Assembly (NCBI RefSeq): GCF_014695915.1
Contig: NZ_JACJPF010000110.1
Coordinates: 1 to 64,000, forward strand
Source of the DNA: Trichocoleus sp. FACHB-40
GTDB lineage: Bacteria; Cyanobacteriota; Cyanobacteriia; Cyanobacteriales; FACHB-T130
Reading direction: 5' to 3'
Length of the DNA: 64,000 nt
Shown here: positions 7,688-14,892 of the stretch, one piece after another
How the letters are laid out: the number at the start of each line of letters is the position of its first letter
Numbering within the stretch: position 1 is the first letter of the stretch
Position numbers and translations under genes: made by a program
Notes under the pieces: generated by a model
Seen by the model: only the letters and a program-made list of their open reading frames with translations
What the model was told of the DNA's origin: nothing
Databases searched by the model: none

Positions 7688-7918
7688 TCAGTTGAGGTGA
7701 GAATTGGGTTGGGCTAACTCCATCTCGTTAGTCTGGTCTGCGGGTTCTGGTGTCACGTCGAAGATGATTTCGTAGGTCGCGCCTGCAACCATGCGCTGGA
7801 GGATTTGCAGATGTGCTTGCGCGTCGCTGCGACGACGAAAACGGGCAACGACAACTGACTGTAAGTTAGGCAGTGGGCGGATGATGCACCAGGGATGCAG
7901 CTGGTTAAAGTAGGTCAT
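7688..7918 (-). CDS. Small hypothetical protein, first of a two-gene unit
   Basis: The 76-residue product contains VVVARFRRRSDAQAHLQILQRM, a strand-helix pattern of the kind seen in short SPOR-like or 'DUF-type' ferredoxin-like folds, then an acidic tail. No specific family is recognised. It heads the two-gene unit with 7318-7680 and is divergent from the XRE regulator gene at 8108. Confidence 0.6.
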   Translation of the reverse strand: MTYFNQLHPWCIIRPLPNLQSVVVARFRRRSDAQAHLQILQRMVAGATYEIIFDVTPEPADQTNEMELAQPNSHLN

Positions 7919-8020
7919 AAATCTTTTATGGACACGACAAAGATTGCCAAGGCGAACGACTTGGTCGCATAGGCTGTTACACTTTTTGTTCTGAGAAACA
8001 ACTATTCCGGGCAGCTAACT

Positions 8021-8040
8021 AGCCAAACGATGGCTTTTTA
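8021..8040 (+). terminator. Weak plus-strand intrinsic terminator in the XRE gene leader
   Basis: AGCCA AACGA TGGCT at 8021-8035 forms a 5-bp stem followed by TTTTA. Together with the stronger hairpin at 8082-8102 it suggests that a short leader RNA could end before the XRE gene. Confidence 0.4.
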
Positions 8041-8081
8041 GGCTGTCTGTCCGTTGTTCTGTTTAAACTGACGCTTAAATA

Positions 8082-8104
8082 AACCGCTTAATTTGAGCGG
8101 TTTT
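8082..8104 (+). promoter_or_regulatory. Hairpin plus T-run directly before the XRE regulator start
   Basis: AACCGCT at 8082-8088 pairs with AGCGGTT at 8096-8102, followed by TT. The first ATG candidate is at 8108. This leaves almost no room for a Shine-Dalgarno sequence, and none is visible. It could be an attenuator, a terminator of a small leader RNA, or a translational block. Confidence 0.5.
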
Positions 8105-8107
8105 ATC

Positions 8108-8374
8108 ATGGTAATGGCAAGACCAAAGAAAAGTCAACCAGAGGAGACTGATTCTCCGTTTAAAAAACTGCGTTTGGCCGCTGGACTGTCTCAAGAAGAC
8201 TTGGTAAGACTGATGGGTGTGTCAGTTTCAACCATTCGCCGCTGGGAACGGGGATTGGCAGAACCGACGATGACGGTTTACCAAATGAAGGCTTTTTGTA
8301 GCGCAGTTAACAAGAGTTTGGACGATTTGCCTAACTCGTTGATAACGCAGCGATCGCACTCAGAAGAAGATTAG
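8108..8374 (+). CDS. XRE-family helix-turn-helix regulator
   Basis: The roughly 88-residue protein has a single HTH_3 domain: FKKLRLAAGLSQEDLVRLMGV, then SVSTIRRWERGLAEPT with the recognition helix. This is the classic Cro/C1 pattern. ATG codons at 8108 and 8114 are both possible (the second begins MARPKKS), and a TTG at 8093 is less likely because it lies inside the hairpin. It is not adjacent to a toxin in its own orientation; the HigBA-like pair downstream is convergent. Its targets are unknown. Confidence 0.8.
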   Translation: MVMARPKKSQPEETDSPFKKLRLAAGLSQEDLVRLMGVSVSTIRRWERGLAEPTMTVYQMKAFCSAVNKSLDDLPNSLITQRSHSEED

Positions 8375-8405
8375 GCGATCGCTTTGTAGTGGTGAAGCGG
8401 AGAAT

Positions 8406-8461
8406 GCGATCGCCTGTTGTCCAAAAATATAAATCTGCCAAAAATTACTGTACGGCGATCG
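8406..8461 (+). repeat. Left copy of a HIP1-headed direct repeat flanking the toxin-antitoxin genes
   Basis: It starts with GCGATCGC and ends AAATCTGCC...TGTACGGCGATCG. The last 31 bases match those of the copy at 9197-9252 at 27 of 31 positions, with weaker similarity back to the HIP1 site. Both copies have the same orientation, and the toxin-antitoxin genes lie exactly between them. Confidence 0.75.
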
Positions 8462-8478
8462 GTTTGACGATGCCATTA

Positions 8479-8805
8479 TCAATTAATCAACTTGGGAGCG
8501 ATCGCAATCCGAAACCCCAGTGCATCCAGCAACTCAACCAAAGTGTAAATTTCAGCACCGCCAGTTTCACACAGAATCTTGTCTAATTTTTGATAGCGAA
8601 ATTTCGCTTCTTCCGAGAGATTATTGAGCTTTAAGCGAGCATCCACAATATCTTTAAGCATTGCTCTGAGCAATTCTGGTTCAGATTCGCCTTCTTCTAA
8701 TTCCAACGCCACCTCAATATAAGCAGCAGCGTGTTCGGAGTCTTGGAGAGAAGAAATCAGATAGTCGTGGTAGCTCCTAGTTGTTGGCGTTTTCACGTCT
8801 TTCAT
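8479..8805 (-). CDS. Antitoxin-like protein of a HigBA/RelBE-type module
   Basis: This 108-residue acidic protein belongs by sequence feel to the putative addiction-module antidote group paired with Gp49-like killers. It has an N-terminal SYHDYLISSL segment, a helical middle (AAAYIEVALELEEG) and a C-terminal region, ILCETGGAEIYTLVELLDALGFRIAI, resembling an HTH-like end. It overlaps the upstream toxin gene by 29 bp, so the pair is translationally coupled in the order toxin then antitoxin, as in HigBA. The antitoxin would bind the toxin and the shared promoter. Confidence 0.75.
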   Translation of the reverse strand: MKDVKTPTTRSYHDYLISSLQDSEHAAAYIEVALELEEGESEPELLRAMLKDIVDARLKLNNLSEEAKFRYQKLDKILCETGGAEIYTLVELLDALGFRIAIAPKLIN

Positions 8806-9121
8806 AATCTCTCCAATATTCTTTAGCTCTCAGGATGTCTTGTTCTTGGCTGCTTTTATCTCCGCCACAGAGGAGAAATATGATTGTTGATCCTATTTGC
8901 CCAAAATATATCCGGAAACCAGGACCATAGTCAATTCTCAGTTCACAAACTCCTTCTCCTACTGAGCGATAGTCTCCCAAATTACCTAATGCAACTCTCT
9001 TGAGCCTCTTCTCAATTTTGACTCTAGCTTTGATATCCCTGAGAGAATCAAGCCATTCTTCAAAAGGGCTTCTCCCCTCTGGTGTCAGGTAGTTCTGAAT
9101 TTCTCTTGGTTGGGCTTCCAC
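8777..9121 (-). CDS. RelE/ParE-superfamily toxin (Gp49/HigB-like)
   Basis: The 114-residue protein carries the signature of the 'addiction module killer' group: PFEEWLDSLRD, ARVKIEKRLKRVALGNLGDYRSVGEGVCELRIDYGPGFRIYF split over residues 33-74, then FLLCGGDKSSQEQDI and a helix ending EYWRDY. These proteins are typically ribosome-dependent mRNA interferases. It comes first in a two-gene unit and overlaps the antitoxin start by 29 bp. HIP1-headed direct repeats flank the unit. Confidence 0.88.
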   Translation of the reverse strand: MEAQPREIQNYLTPEGRSPFEEWLDSLRDIKARVKIEKRLKRVALGNLGDYRSVGEGVCELRIDYGPGFRIYFGQIGSTIIFLLCGGDKSSQEQDILRAKEYWRDYERRENANN

Positions 9122-9162
9122 TATTTGATTGTAAACACGTTATGGCTTAATTTACACAGAAA

Positions 9163-9204
9163 GCGATCGCGCTTTTTGCTCGTTTTTCTATTTCGAGCGA
9201 TCGC
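9163..9204 (+). repeat. 42-bp repeat bounded by HIP1 sites, copy 1
   Basis: GCGATCGC, 26 bases, GCGATCGC. It matches the copy at 9693-9734 at 39 of 42 positions, including GCGATCGCGCTTTTTGCTCG. Confidence 0.85.
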
Positions 9205-9252
9205 ATCCTCCGCAAAAATCCAAATCTGCCAAAATAACCTGTACGGCGATCG
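9197..9252 (+). repeat. Right copy of the HIP1-headed direct repeat flanking the toxin-antitoxin genes
   Basis: Partner of 8406-8461. Its HIP1 head (9197-9204) is shared with the end of the 42-bp repeat at 9163-9204, so the two repeat families interlock at this octamer. Confidence 0.75.
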
Positions 9253-9316
9253 CATCCTTACCAGATGCAATAAAAAAGGCGCGATCGCATAGGAGGGCAA
9301 TTACTATTAGAAAACT

Positions 9317-9523
9317 TTAGAATCTTGAGCCGCAGATAGATTGAACAGCAGCTTCAGGCTGATTTCTATGTTGCTCTCGGCAAATTAAATTCTTAGCCAA
9401 ACGTTGCTCAGCATAGGCGCGATGAGTAAACCAGCCTATCGGTGTACCAGCGATCGCGCCGATCAGTAGACCCGTCAGCAGACTATAAACAAGATGCTTT
9501 CGAGTAATCGAATTTTCTTTCAT
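9317..9523 (-). CDS. Small membrane protein, unknown
   Basis: The 68-residue product has one transmembrane segment at about residues 11-32 (YSLLTGLLIGAIAGTPIGWF) with glycine-zipper spacing, then a short basic tail with two Cys. There is a plausible ribosome-binding site (TAGGAGAAAC) upstream on the minus strand. No family is recognised. It stands alone between HIP1-rich repeats. Confidence 0.55.
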   Translation of the reverse strand: MKENSITRKHLVYSLLTGLLIGAIAGTPIGWFTHRAYAEQRLAKNLICREQHRNQPEAAVQSICGSRF

Positions 9524-9692
9524 TTAAAAGTTTCTCCTAAATACCCATCCATTTTAAGGAAAGCAAAATTTAGGATAAACTTACGTCCCCCTCCCTGCTT
9601 ATTTCCTAAGTAGCATCCGTGACAGTATGCTGTCTTTGCGCCTTAATTCTATACCACACGGGAGCAAGCCATCAGTTAAGAGTATTCACAAC

Positions 9693-9734
9693 GCGATCGC
9701 GCTTTTTGCTCGTTTATCTGTTTAGAGCGATCGC
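9693..9734 (+). repeat. 42-bp repeat bounded by HIP1 sites, copy 2
   Basis: Same structure as 9163-9204, with three substitutions, all inside the 26-bp interior. Both HIP1 ends are intact. Confidence 0.85.
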
Positions 9735-9762
9735 CTAGCAACTCAGCAAGGAAATCACCTTA

Positions 9763-9798
9763 CAAAAAAAATACACACCTGCAAAACTACAGGTGTGT
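9763..9798 (-). terminator. Intrinsic terminator, probably of the Mn catalase unit
   Basis: Read on the minus strand, ACACACCTG / CAGGTGTGT (9773-9781 with 9790-9798) forms a 9-bp stem followed by a T-run (A-run 9764-9771 on the plus strand). It lies about 90 bp after the Mn catalase stop codon. Confidence 0.85.
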
Positions 9799-9889
9799 TG
9801 AGAAGTCTTAGCCGCAATAACATTCGTTAGATTTACGTTGAGAATTAGCTAACACTCTGACAAGCTAATCGCTAATTCTCAAGTTTCAT

Positions 9890-10765
9890 CTATGTATGTT
9901 TTGCCTTTTCAAAACCTGGTGTCCCATGCAACTTAGGTTCAGCGGGTGGAGGTGTAGGTTCTGGGCCTAACGGTTGCGGATTCGCAATGTACTCAAACTG
10001 CCCTTTGCCGTCCATCGATTCACCCTTCGCCCAGCGCCCTTCAGCACTTTCGGTACCTTCAGAGTGATTCCAGAACTGGTAGGCATATTCCCGCTTCTCC
10101 AATTCCAGAGGGAAGGAACTTGGAACAGGTGAAGTTTCAAGCCCAGAATCTTCCAGATCCTTAATTGCTGCCATCCACTGATTTTGGTGCATCGTATCGC
10201 GGGCGATCATAAAAGAGAGCGTATCTTTCACACCCGGATCGTCTGACATTTCATACATCCGCACCGCCTGCAAGCGTCCCTGTGACTCCGCATGAAGATT
10301 AGAGCGGAAATCTGCCAACAGGTTGCCACTGGCGACGATAAAGCGACCGTTCCAAGGGAAACCAACGCTGTCAGAGGGCATTGCACCTAAACCGGAAACA
10401 ATGGCGTGCTGTGGGTTCATCGCCGCCGCCATAATCTCTTCGCGGACGTTACTACCGCCCATAACCGCACCCACTAACCGATCTGCGGCACCTTCTTCTT
10501 GGACTGATAGAGGCGCTTTATCTAACAGGTGGGCGATCATTGTGGCTAACATCTCTACGTGACCGATTTCTTCGGTACCGATGTCAAGCAGCATATCGCG
10601 GTACTTAGCAGGCCCTCGGCAGTTCCAACCCTGAAACAGATACTGCATCATCACGGTCATCTCGCCAAAGGTGCCGCCGATGAGTTCTTGGATCTTCTTT
10701 GCGTAAAGTGCATCCGGCTTTTCCGGTGGTTTGAAATACTGTAGTTGCTTCTTGTGATAAAACAT
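9890..10765 (-). CDS. Manganese catalase
   Basis: This 291-residue non-haem catalase converts H2O2 to water and oxygen using a di-manganese centre. Predicted ligands are visible at the expected places: Glu35 in GGTFGEMTVMMQY, Glu65/66 and His69 in DIGTEEIGHVEM, a Glu in NLHAESQGRLQAVRMYE, and a His in RDTMHQNQWMAAI. The Pro-rich C-terminal tail is typical. Likely cytosolic oxidative-stress defence. It is the last gene of the minus-strand stress island, separated from the cupin gene by its own 260-bp promoter region and a terminator. Confidence 0.96.
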   Translation of the reverse strand: MFYHKKQLQYFKPPEKPDALYAKKIQELIGGTFGEMTVMMQYLFQGWNCRGPAKYRDMLLDIGTEEIGHVEMLATMIAHLLDKAPLSVQEEGAADRLVGAVMGGSNVREEIMAAAMNPQHAIVSGLGAMPSDSVGFPWNGRFIVASGNLLADFRSNLHAESQGRLQAVRMYEMSDDPGVKDTLSFMIARDTMHQNQWMAAIKDLEDSGLETSPVPSSFPLELEKREYAYQFWNHSEGTESAEGRWAKGESMDGKGQFEYIANPQPLGPEPTPPPAEPKLHGTPGFEKAKHT

Positions 10766-11027
10766 TCAAATCTCCCTAGTTAAACTGAGCCTTAGGACAA
10801 TATCTAAGGTTACAAATTAGTCATTTCCCAAGATATCTCACCGCTCAAAACTCAAAAATTGTGTCCTTTATGCCTTTTAGTTAACTATCGATTTTATGCC
10901 CGTACATCAGCCTGTAGGAGGACAAGTTTAAACTAATATTTTTTTATTTTTTCAGCAATATGTACATATTTATTGTTGAATTATTTAAATATTTAACTAG
11001 AGTGACAACCCAATTCTCAATGACATA
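10766..11027. other. Upstream region of Mn catalase
   Basis: AT-rich spacer that must contain the catalase promoter. A possible AGGGAGAT ribosome-binding site precedes the start on the minus strand. No operator palindrome was recognised. Confidence 0.45.
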
Positions 11028-11062
11028 AAAAAACCCGTCTTCTGGAAGAAACCGGGTTTTTT
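11028..11062. terminator. Intrinsic terminator after the cupin gene
   Basis: AAACCCG-TCTTCT pairs with AGAA-ACCGGGTTT (11031-11059), flanked by an A-run on the left and a T-run on the right. It is oriented to end the minus-strand cupin transcript, which stops at 11103, and could act on both strands. Confidence 0.88.
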
Positions 11063-11102
11063 ATTGTTAATTTTTCAAGTGAGCTTATATACAAGCGTTG
11101 GC

Positions 11103-11444
11103 TTAATTCTCGTCGCGTCCGTGAACTTGAGCGGGTGGACTGGTTGCTTCAACTGCTGTGAAGGGTTCGAGAATCCGGTAGGTGTGGGATGTACCTTTGG
11201 GAACTACCCAAGAATCGCCTGATTCAAGTAAGACCATCTGGCTCTCAAGGTGCAACTCGGCGCGACCTTTGATTACGTAGCCGACAGTTTCATAATCGCG
11301 TGCGGCTGGTTCTTTGGGTTCACCTGGTTGCTCATCCTCCCAAAGGCGCATTGAGACAGTTTTGCCTGATGCGAGATATTTTTGTCCCATCTCACCTTTA
11401 GGGGAATTAGTAGAGTCTACCTTCATTACAGTTGTATCGCTCAT
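11103..11444 (-). CDS. Cupin-domain protein
   Basis: The 113-residue single-domain cupin has a beta-barrel pattern, ETVGYVIKGRAELHLE, then GDSWVVPKGTSHTYRILE, matching the two cupin motifs with the G(X)5HXH-type region reduced. Metal-ligand His residues are few, so catalysis is uncertain and a binding role is possible. It sits in the stress island between the mini-SRPBCC gene and Mn catalase, followed by a strong terminator. Its upstream gap of 155 bp suggests a separate promoter. Confidence 0.8.
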   Translation of the reverse strand: MSDTTVMKVDSTNSPKGEMGQKYLASGKTVSMRLWEDEQPGEPKEPAARDYETVGYVIKGRAELHLESQMVLLESGDSWVVPKGTSHTYRILEPFTAVEATSPPAQVHGRDEN

Positions 11445-11598
11445 GTTTCGTCGCTCCTTATTTAAACTTTGATTTTTTTGCCAGATCGGGCGGTGTAAAT
11501 CGCCATCATCAGCTTTACAGCCTACACCAAATAAAAAGTTTTATGGTGGAGAGGACAAAATGCCCGCTCCACTGTGCAAATTAAAGGATATTAGCAGC

Positions 11599-11781
11599 TT
11601 ACTTAAGCCCTGAAGATTGACTTTCAGTGGTGAGAATTTCGGCTGCTTGTATCGCTTCTTTAAATCTTTGCTGATTGGCTTTTGCTTGCTGTTCTAGTTC
11701 TTCGATAAAGCGATAAATTTCAAGGAGGGATTTTTCGATCATCACCTTTTTTTCAAGCTTTATGCCTTGGTCGATATCCAC
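11599..11781 (-). CDS. Miniature SRPBCC-derived protein (internally deleted paralogue)
   Basis: The 60-residue frame aligns at both ends with the 238-residue SRPBCC protein at 15765-16481. IKLEKKVMIEKSLLEIYRF matches IKVEKTVTINKPADELYRF at the start of the barrel, and QRFKEAIQAAEILTTESQSSG matches RRFKMLMEAGEIATTEGQPSG at its end. About 110 central residues are missing in frame, leaving a short helical peptide. It begins 9 nt after the ADH stop codon, so it is probably co-transcribed. It may be a decaying paralogue or a retained mini-protein. Confidence 0.6.
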   Translation of the reverse strand: MDIDQGIKLEKKVMIEKSLLEIYRFIEELEQQAKANQQRFKEAIQAAEILTTESQSSGLK

Positions 11782-11790
11782 CCTCTCACC

Positions 11791-12960
11791 TCACGGTTTT
11801 AGTACAACCTTGATGCAATTGTCTTTTTTATGCTTAAAAATCTCGTAACCGTGCTTTGCTTCATCTAAAGGCAAACGATGTGTGATTACGAAAGACGGAT
11901 CGATTTCGCCGTTCTGCACACGTTCCAGCAATGGTTTTAAGTATCTATGGACATGGGTTTGCCCCATTTTGAATGTCAAGCCTTTGTTAAAAGCTGCACC
12001 CATTGGGATTTTGTCAAGGAAGCCACCGTAAACACCCGCCAGCGATACATGACCGCCTTTGCTGCAAGCAAGCATTACTTGGCGCAGGGCGGTAGGTCGG
12101 TCGGTTTCCAGACGCACGGCTTGCTTTACCTGGTCGTATAATGCCATAGGCCCTGTACCGTGAGCCTCCATCCCGACTGCATCCAGACAAGAATCAGGCC
12201 CGCGTCCGCCTGTCATTTCTTTAAGTGCGTCGCCAACCTCAATTTCTTCATAGTTGAGAACTTCCGCCCCACATTGCTCTTTCGCCATTTGTAGGCGTTC
12301 GGGAACGCGGTCAATAGCGATGACGCGCTCTGCACCTAGCATAAAGGCACTTTTGATAGCAAACTGTCCTACAGGGCCGCAACCCCATACGGCTACGGTA
12401 TCACCGGGTTGAATATTGCAATTTTCCGCCGCCATGTATCCGGTAGGGAAGATGTCGGTGAGGAAAAGCACCTGATCGTCTGTTAAACCGTCGGGAATTT
12501 TGAACAAGCCGACATCGGCAAATGGCACCCGCGCATATTCTGCCTGACCTCCAGCGTAACCGCCGAACAAGTGGGAGTAGCCGAAGAGTCCTGATGGCGA
12601 ATGACCCATCATTTGTTCTGCCATCCAAGCGTTGGGGTTGGAGTTGTCACACAAAGACCACAAGTCGCGGTTGCAGAAGAAGCAGCTGCCGCAGGCGATG
12701 GTGAAGGGGACGACTACGCGATCGCCTACTTTTACATTTTTTACCGCACTCCCAAGTTCAACGACTTCCCCCATGAACTCGTGACCGAGAATATCTCCGG
12801 CCTGCATCGTAGGGATGTAGCCGTCATAAAGGTGCAAATCGGAACCGCAAATCGCCGTAGATGTAATTTTAATAATTGCATCACGTGGGTTGAGAATTTT
12901 TGGATCGGGTACTGTATCCACCCGCACATCATTTGCACCATGCCAGCAAACTGCTTTCAT
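11791..12960 (-). CDS. Zinc-dependent alcohol dehydrogenase (formaldehyde dehydrogenase-like), copy 1
   Basis: The 389-residue MDR-superfamily enzyme has catalytic zinc residues in [11 protein letters not shown] and GHEFMGEV, a structural zinc lobe [16 protein letters not shown], and the NAD(P)-binding [11 protein letters not shown]. The [18 protein letters not shown] segment and overall length match the glutathione-independent formaldehyde dehydrogenase-like group. The substrate is unknown. It is paralogous along its whole length to the gene at 13723-14892. A TAAGGAGAAAAA ribosome-binding site precedes the start. Confidence 0.9.
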   Translation of the reverse strand: MKAVCWHGANDVRVDTVPDPKILNPRDAIIKITSTAICGSDLHLYDGYIPTMQAGDILGHEFMGEVVELGSAVKNVKVGDRVVVPFTIACGSCFFCNRDLWSLCDNSNPNAWMAEQMMGHSPSGLFGYSHLFGGYAGGQAEYARVPFADVGLFKIPDGLTDDQVLFLTDIFPTGYMAAENCNIQPGDTVAVWGCGPVGQFAIKSAFMLGAERVIAIDRVPERLQMAKEQCGAEVLNYEEIEVGDALKEMTGGRGPDSCLDAVGMEAHGTGPMALYDQVKQAVRLETDRPTALRQVMLACSKGGHVSLAGVYGGFLDKIPMGAAFNKGLTFKMGQTHVHRYLKPLLERVQNGEIDPSFVITHRLPLDEAKHGYEIFKHKKDNCIKVVLKP

Positions 12961-13004
12961 TAAATTTTTCTCCTTAAATCATTAGTTATTAATCATTAGC
13001 TAGG

Positions 13005-13200
13005 TATAGCAGCCCTAAATGATTCATACAATTTTCTTTTTTTTCTCTTACTTTTGCGTCCTGCGCGTCTAAGCGCTAACGCGCAGGCTCCGCAAACGCG
13101 GTTTGTTAAATTTTCTTTTTTTTACGAACCGCAAAGGCGCGAAGTACACGAAGGAAAGAGAAAAAGAAGAAAGTTTTTAAAATCGATTAGGATTGCTATA
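13005..13200. repeat. TATAGCA-ended element, long form (copy D)
   Basis: The left end TATAGCAGCCCTAAATGATT (13005-13024) and the right end, read inverted as TATAGCAATCCTAATCGATT, agree at 16 of 20 positions. The ends are those of the short hairpin elements at 0.2, 2.4 and 19.5 kb, but the 155-bp interior differs: two TTTTCTTTTTTTT-like tracts, a GCGCGTCTAAGCGCTAACGCGC-like palindrome split around 13066-13085, and ACGAACCGCAAAGGCGCGAAG at about 13124-13144. It lies between the ADH copy 1 start and the upstream secreted-protein gene. Confidence 0.7.
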
Positions 13201-13221
13201 GTTCTGGCTAATGAGTGCGAA

Positions 13222-13650
13222 TTACTTGTAATAAGGTTTGCTGCTGGTAACGTTATTAGCAGCATCATTGATACCTTGCTCTAAGCCGTCATCTACTCCC
13301 GTAGCGTCTTCAACTTGATTGATAAACTTCTTAGTGCTGGGGGGAAGCGGTTCGTCAAGATTCAGCTTCTCTTTGATATTTTCAGCAACATCTTCAATTT
13401 TATCAATTATGCTGCTGCCCGTATCTTCAGCCTGGTTAGTGGCATTTCCAATGTCAGTACGTAGCGAACTATCAGCACCTTTAACTTTGTAAGAATCAGC
13501 CTCTGGTGTCAATGTAGTGGAATTAGCTTGCGCTTGAATTTGGTTGCCGTAGCCGAAAGCGCTGCCAACCAAAAGTGCTACTGCGAGCAGAAAAGCACTT
13601 ACAATCTGGCGCAAGCGAACATTTTGTAGAAAAGAGATTACTTTGTTCAT
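13222..13650 (-). CDS. Secreted helical protein of unknown function, copy 1
   Basis: The 142-residue product has a signal peptide (hydrophobic core at about residues 17-34, cleavage near IQAQA-N) and a mature part rich in Asp, Asn, Ala and Lys predicted as helices (SSIIDKIEDVAENIKEKLN). The paralogue at 15279 shares the N-terminal layout (MN..I..LQN..LR...). No named family is recognised. Each copy lies directly upstream, in transcription, of an ADH copy (one to the ADH at 11791, the other to that at 13723). Its location would be periplasm or thylakoid lumen. Confidence 0.7.
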   Translation of the reverse strand: MNKVISFLQNVRLRQIVSAFLLAVALLVGSAFGYGNQIQAQANSTTLTPEADSYKVKGADSSLRTDIGNATNQAEDTGSSIIDKIEDVAENIKEKLNLDEPLPPSTKKFINQVEDATGVDDGLEQGINDAANNVTSSKPYYK

Positions 13651-13722
13651 CGAAAAAACTCCATTTGATAATGTGAATGCTGCTAATGACTAATTGCTAA
13701 TTGTGGATTACTCTTAGCTATT

Positions 13723-14892
13723 TCAAGGCTTTAGCAGCACTTTGATGCAGTTGTCTTTTTTGTGCTTGAAAATTTCAAAGCCTTGCTTCGTTTCTTCAAG
13801 AGGTAAGCGATGGGTAAACACGACAGATGGATCGATTTCGCCATTCATAACTCGATCCAACAACATCGGCATATACTTCTGACCGAACATTTGCCCCATT
13901 CTGAAGGTCAAGCCTTTGTTAAAGGCTGCACCCATGGGCATTTTGTCCACAAAGCCACTATAAACGCCCATAATTGACAGGGTGCCGCCTTTGCGACAAG
14001 CCACCATCATTTGCCGCAGCACTGAGGGGCGGTCGGTTTCCAGGCGTACCGACTGTTTGGCTTCGTCGAAAAATCCCTCAAGACCCATGCCGTGTGCTTC
14101 TAGTCCCACAGCATCAAGACAGGAATCCGGGCCGCGTCCTCCGGTCATTTCTTTAAGTGCTTCGCCGGCATCAACTTCCTCGTAATTGATAGTCTCGGCT
14201 TTGCCGAAGTCTCTAGCCATTTGGAGGCGTTCGGGAACGCGGTCGATGGCGATAACTCTCTCGGCACCAAGCATATAGGCGCTTCGCATGGCGAATAATC
14301 CGACCGGGCCGCAACCCCAGATTGCTACGATATCTCCGGGCTGAATGTTGCAGAATTCTGCACCCATGTAGCCTGTGGGGAAAGCGTCGGAGATGGGCAG
14401 GATTTTTTCATCGGGGATGTCTTGAGGAACTTTGACTGCACCATGATCGGCGAAGGGAACGCGCACGTATTCAGCAAAGGCACCTGCGTAGCCACCGAAT
14501 AAGTGGGAGTAGCCGAAGATTCCGGATGTGCCAAAGCCGAATACTTTCTCTTGCATCCAAGCGTTGGGGTTAGAGTTGTCGCACAATGACCACTTTTGCT
14601 GATTGCAATAGTTGCATTGACCGCAGCCGATGATGGAAGAGACGACTACGCGATCGCCTTTTTTCAACGTTTTGACTTGACTGCCAATTTCGACGACTTC
14701 CCCCATGAATTCGTGACCTAGAATGTCACCCTGTTTCATCGTCGGGATATAGCCATCATAAATGTGCAAGTCAGAACCACAGATGGTTGCTGATGTAATT
14801 TTGAGGATGGCATCGCGTGGGTTGAGAATTCTCGGATCGGGTACGTTTTCGACCCGCACATCATTTGCACCGTACCAACAAACAGCTTTCAT
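13723..14892 (-). CDS. Zinc-dependent alcohol dehydrogenase, copy 2
   Basis: This 389-residue paralogue of the enzyme at 11791 has the same motifs: [19 protein letters not shown], zinc lobe [43 protein letters not shown] start it at 14892 (MKAVCWYG), matching copy 1; the in-frame Met nine codons upstream adds MQNLKSKID with no counterpart. Differences cluster around the substrate region (FGFGTSGIFG against [10 protein letters not shown]), which could mean different substrates. It follows the secreted-protein gene at 15279 in transcription order. Confidence 0.9.
   Translation of the reverse strand: MKAVCWYGANDVRVENVPDPRILNPRDAILKITSATICGSDLHIYDGYIPTMKQGDILGHEFMGEVVEIGSQVKTLKKGDRVVVSSIIGCGQCNYCNQQKWSLCDNSNPNAWMQEKVFGFGTSGIFGYSHLFGGYAGAFAEYVRVPFADHGAVKVPQDIPDEKILPISDAFPTGYMGAEFCNIQPGDIVAIWGCGPVGLFAMRSAYMLGAERVIAIDRVPERLQMARDFGKAETINYEEVDAGEALKEMTGGRGPDSCLDAVGLEAHGMGLEGFFDEAKQSVRLETDRPSVLRQMMVACRKGGTLSIMGVYSGFVDKMPMGAAFNKGLTFRMGQMFGQKYMPMLLDRVMNGEIDPSVVFTHRLPLEETKQGFEIFKHKKDNCIKVLLKP

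Larger units (their letters stand above)
9524..9889. other. Intergenic spacer before Mn catalase 3' end
   Basis: It contains the second 42-bp HIP1-bounded repeat (9693-9734) and the minus-strand terminator at 9763-9798. Nothing else was recognised. Confidence 0.5.

Noticed and set aside
7980-8105. Yfr2-type small RNA
   Set aside because: The leader contains GAGAAACAAC but not the GGAAACA loop motif that characterises the family. It was kept only as an unspecified leader or small-RNA candidate.
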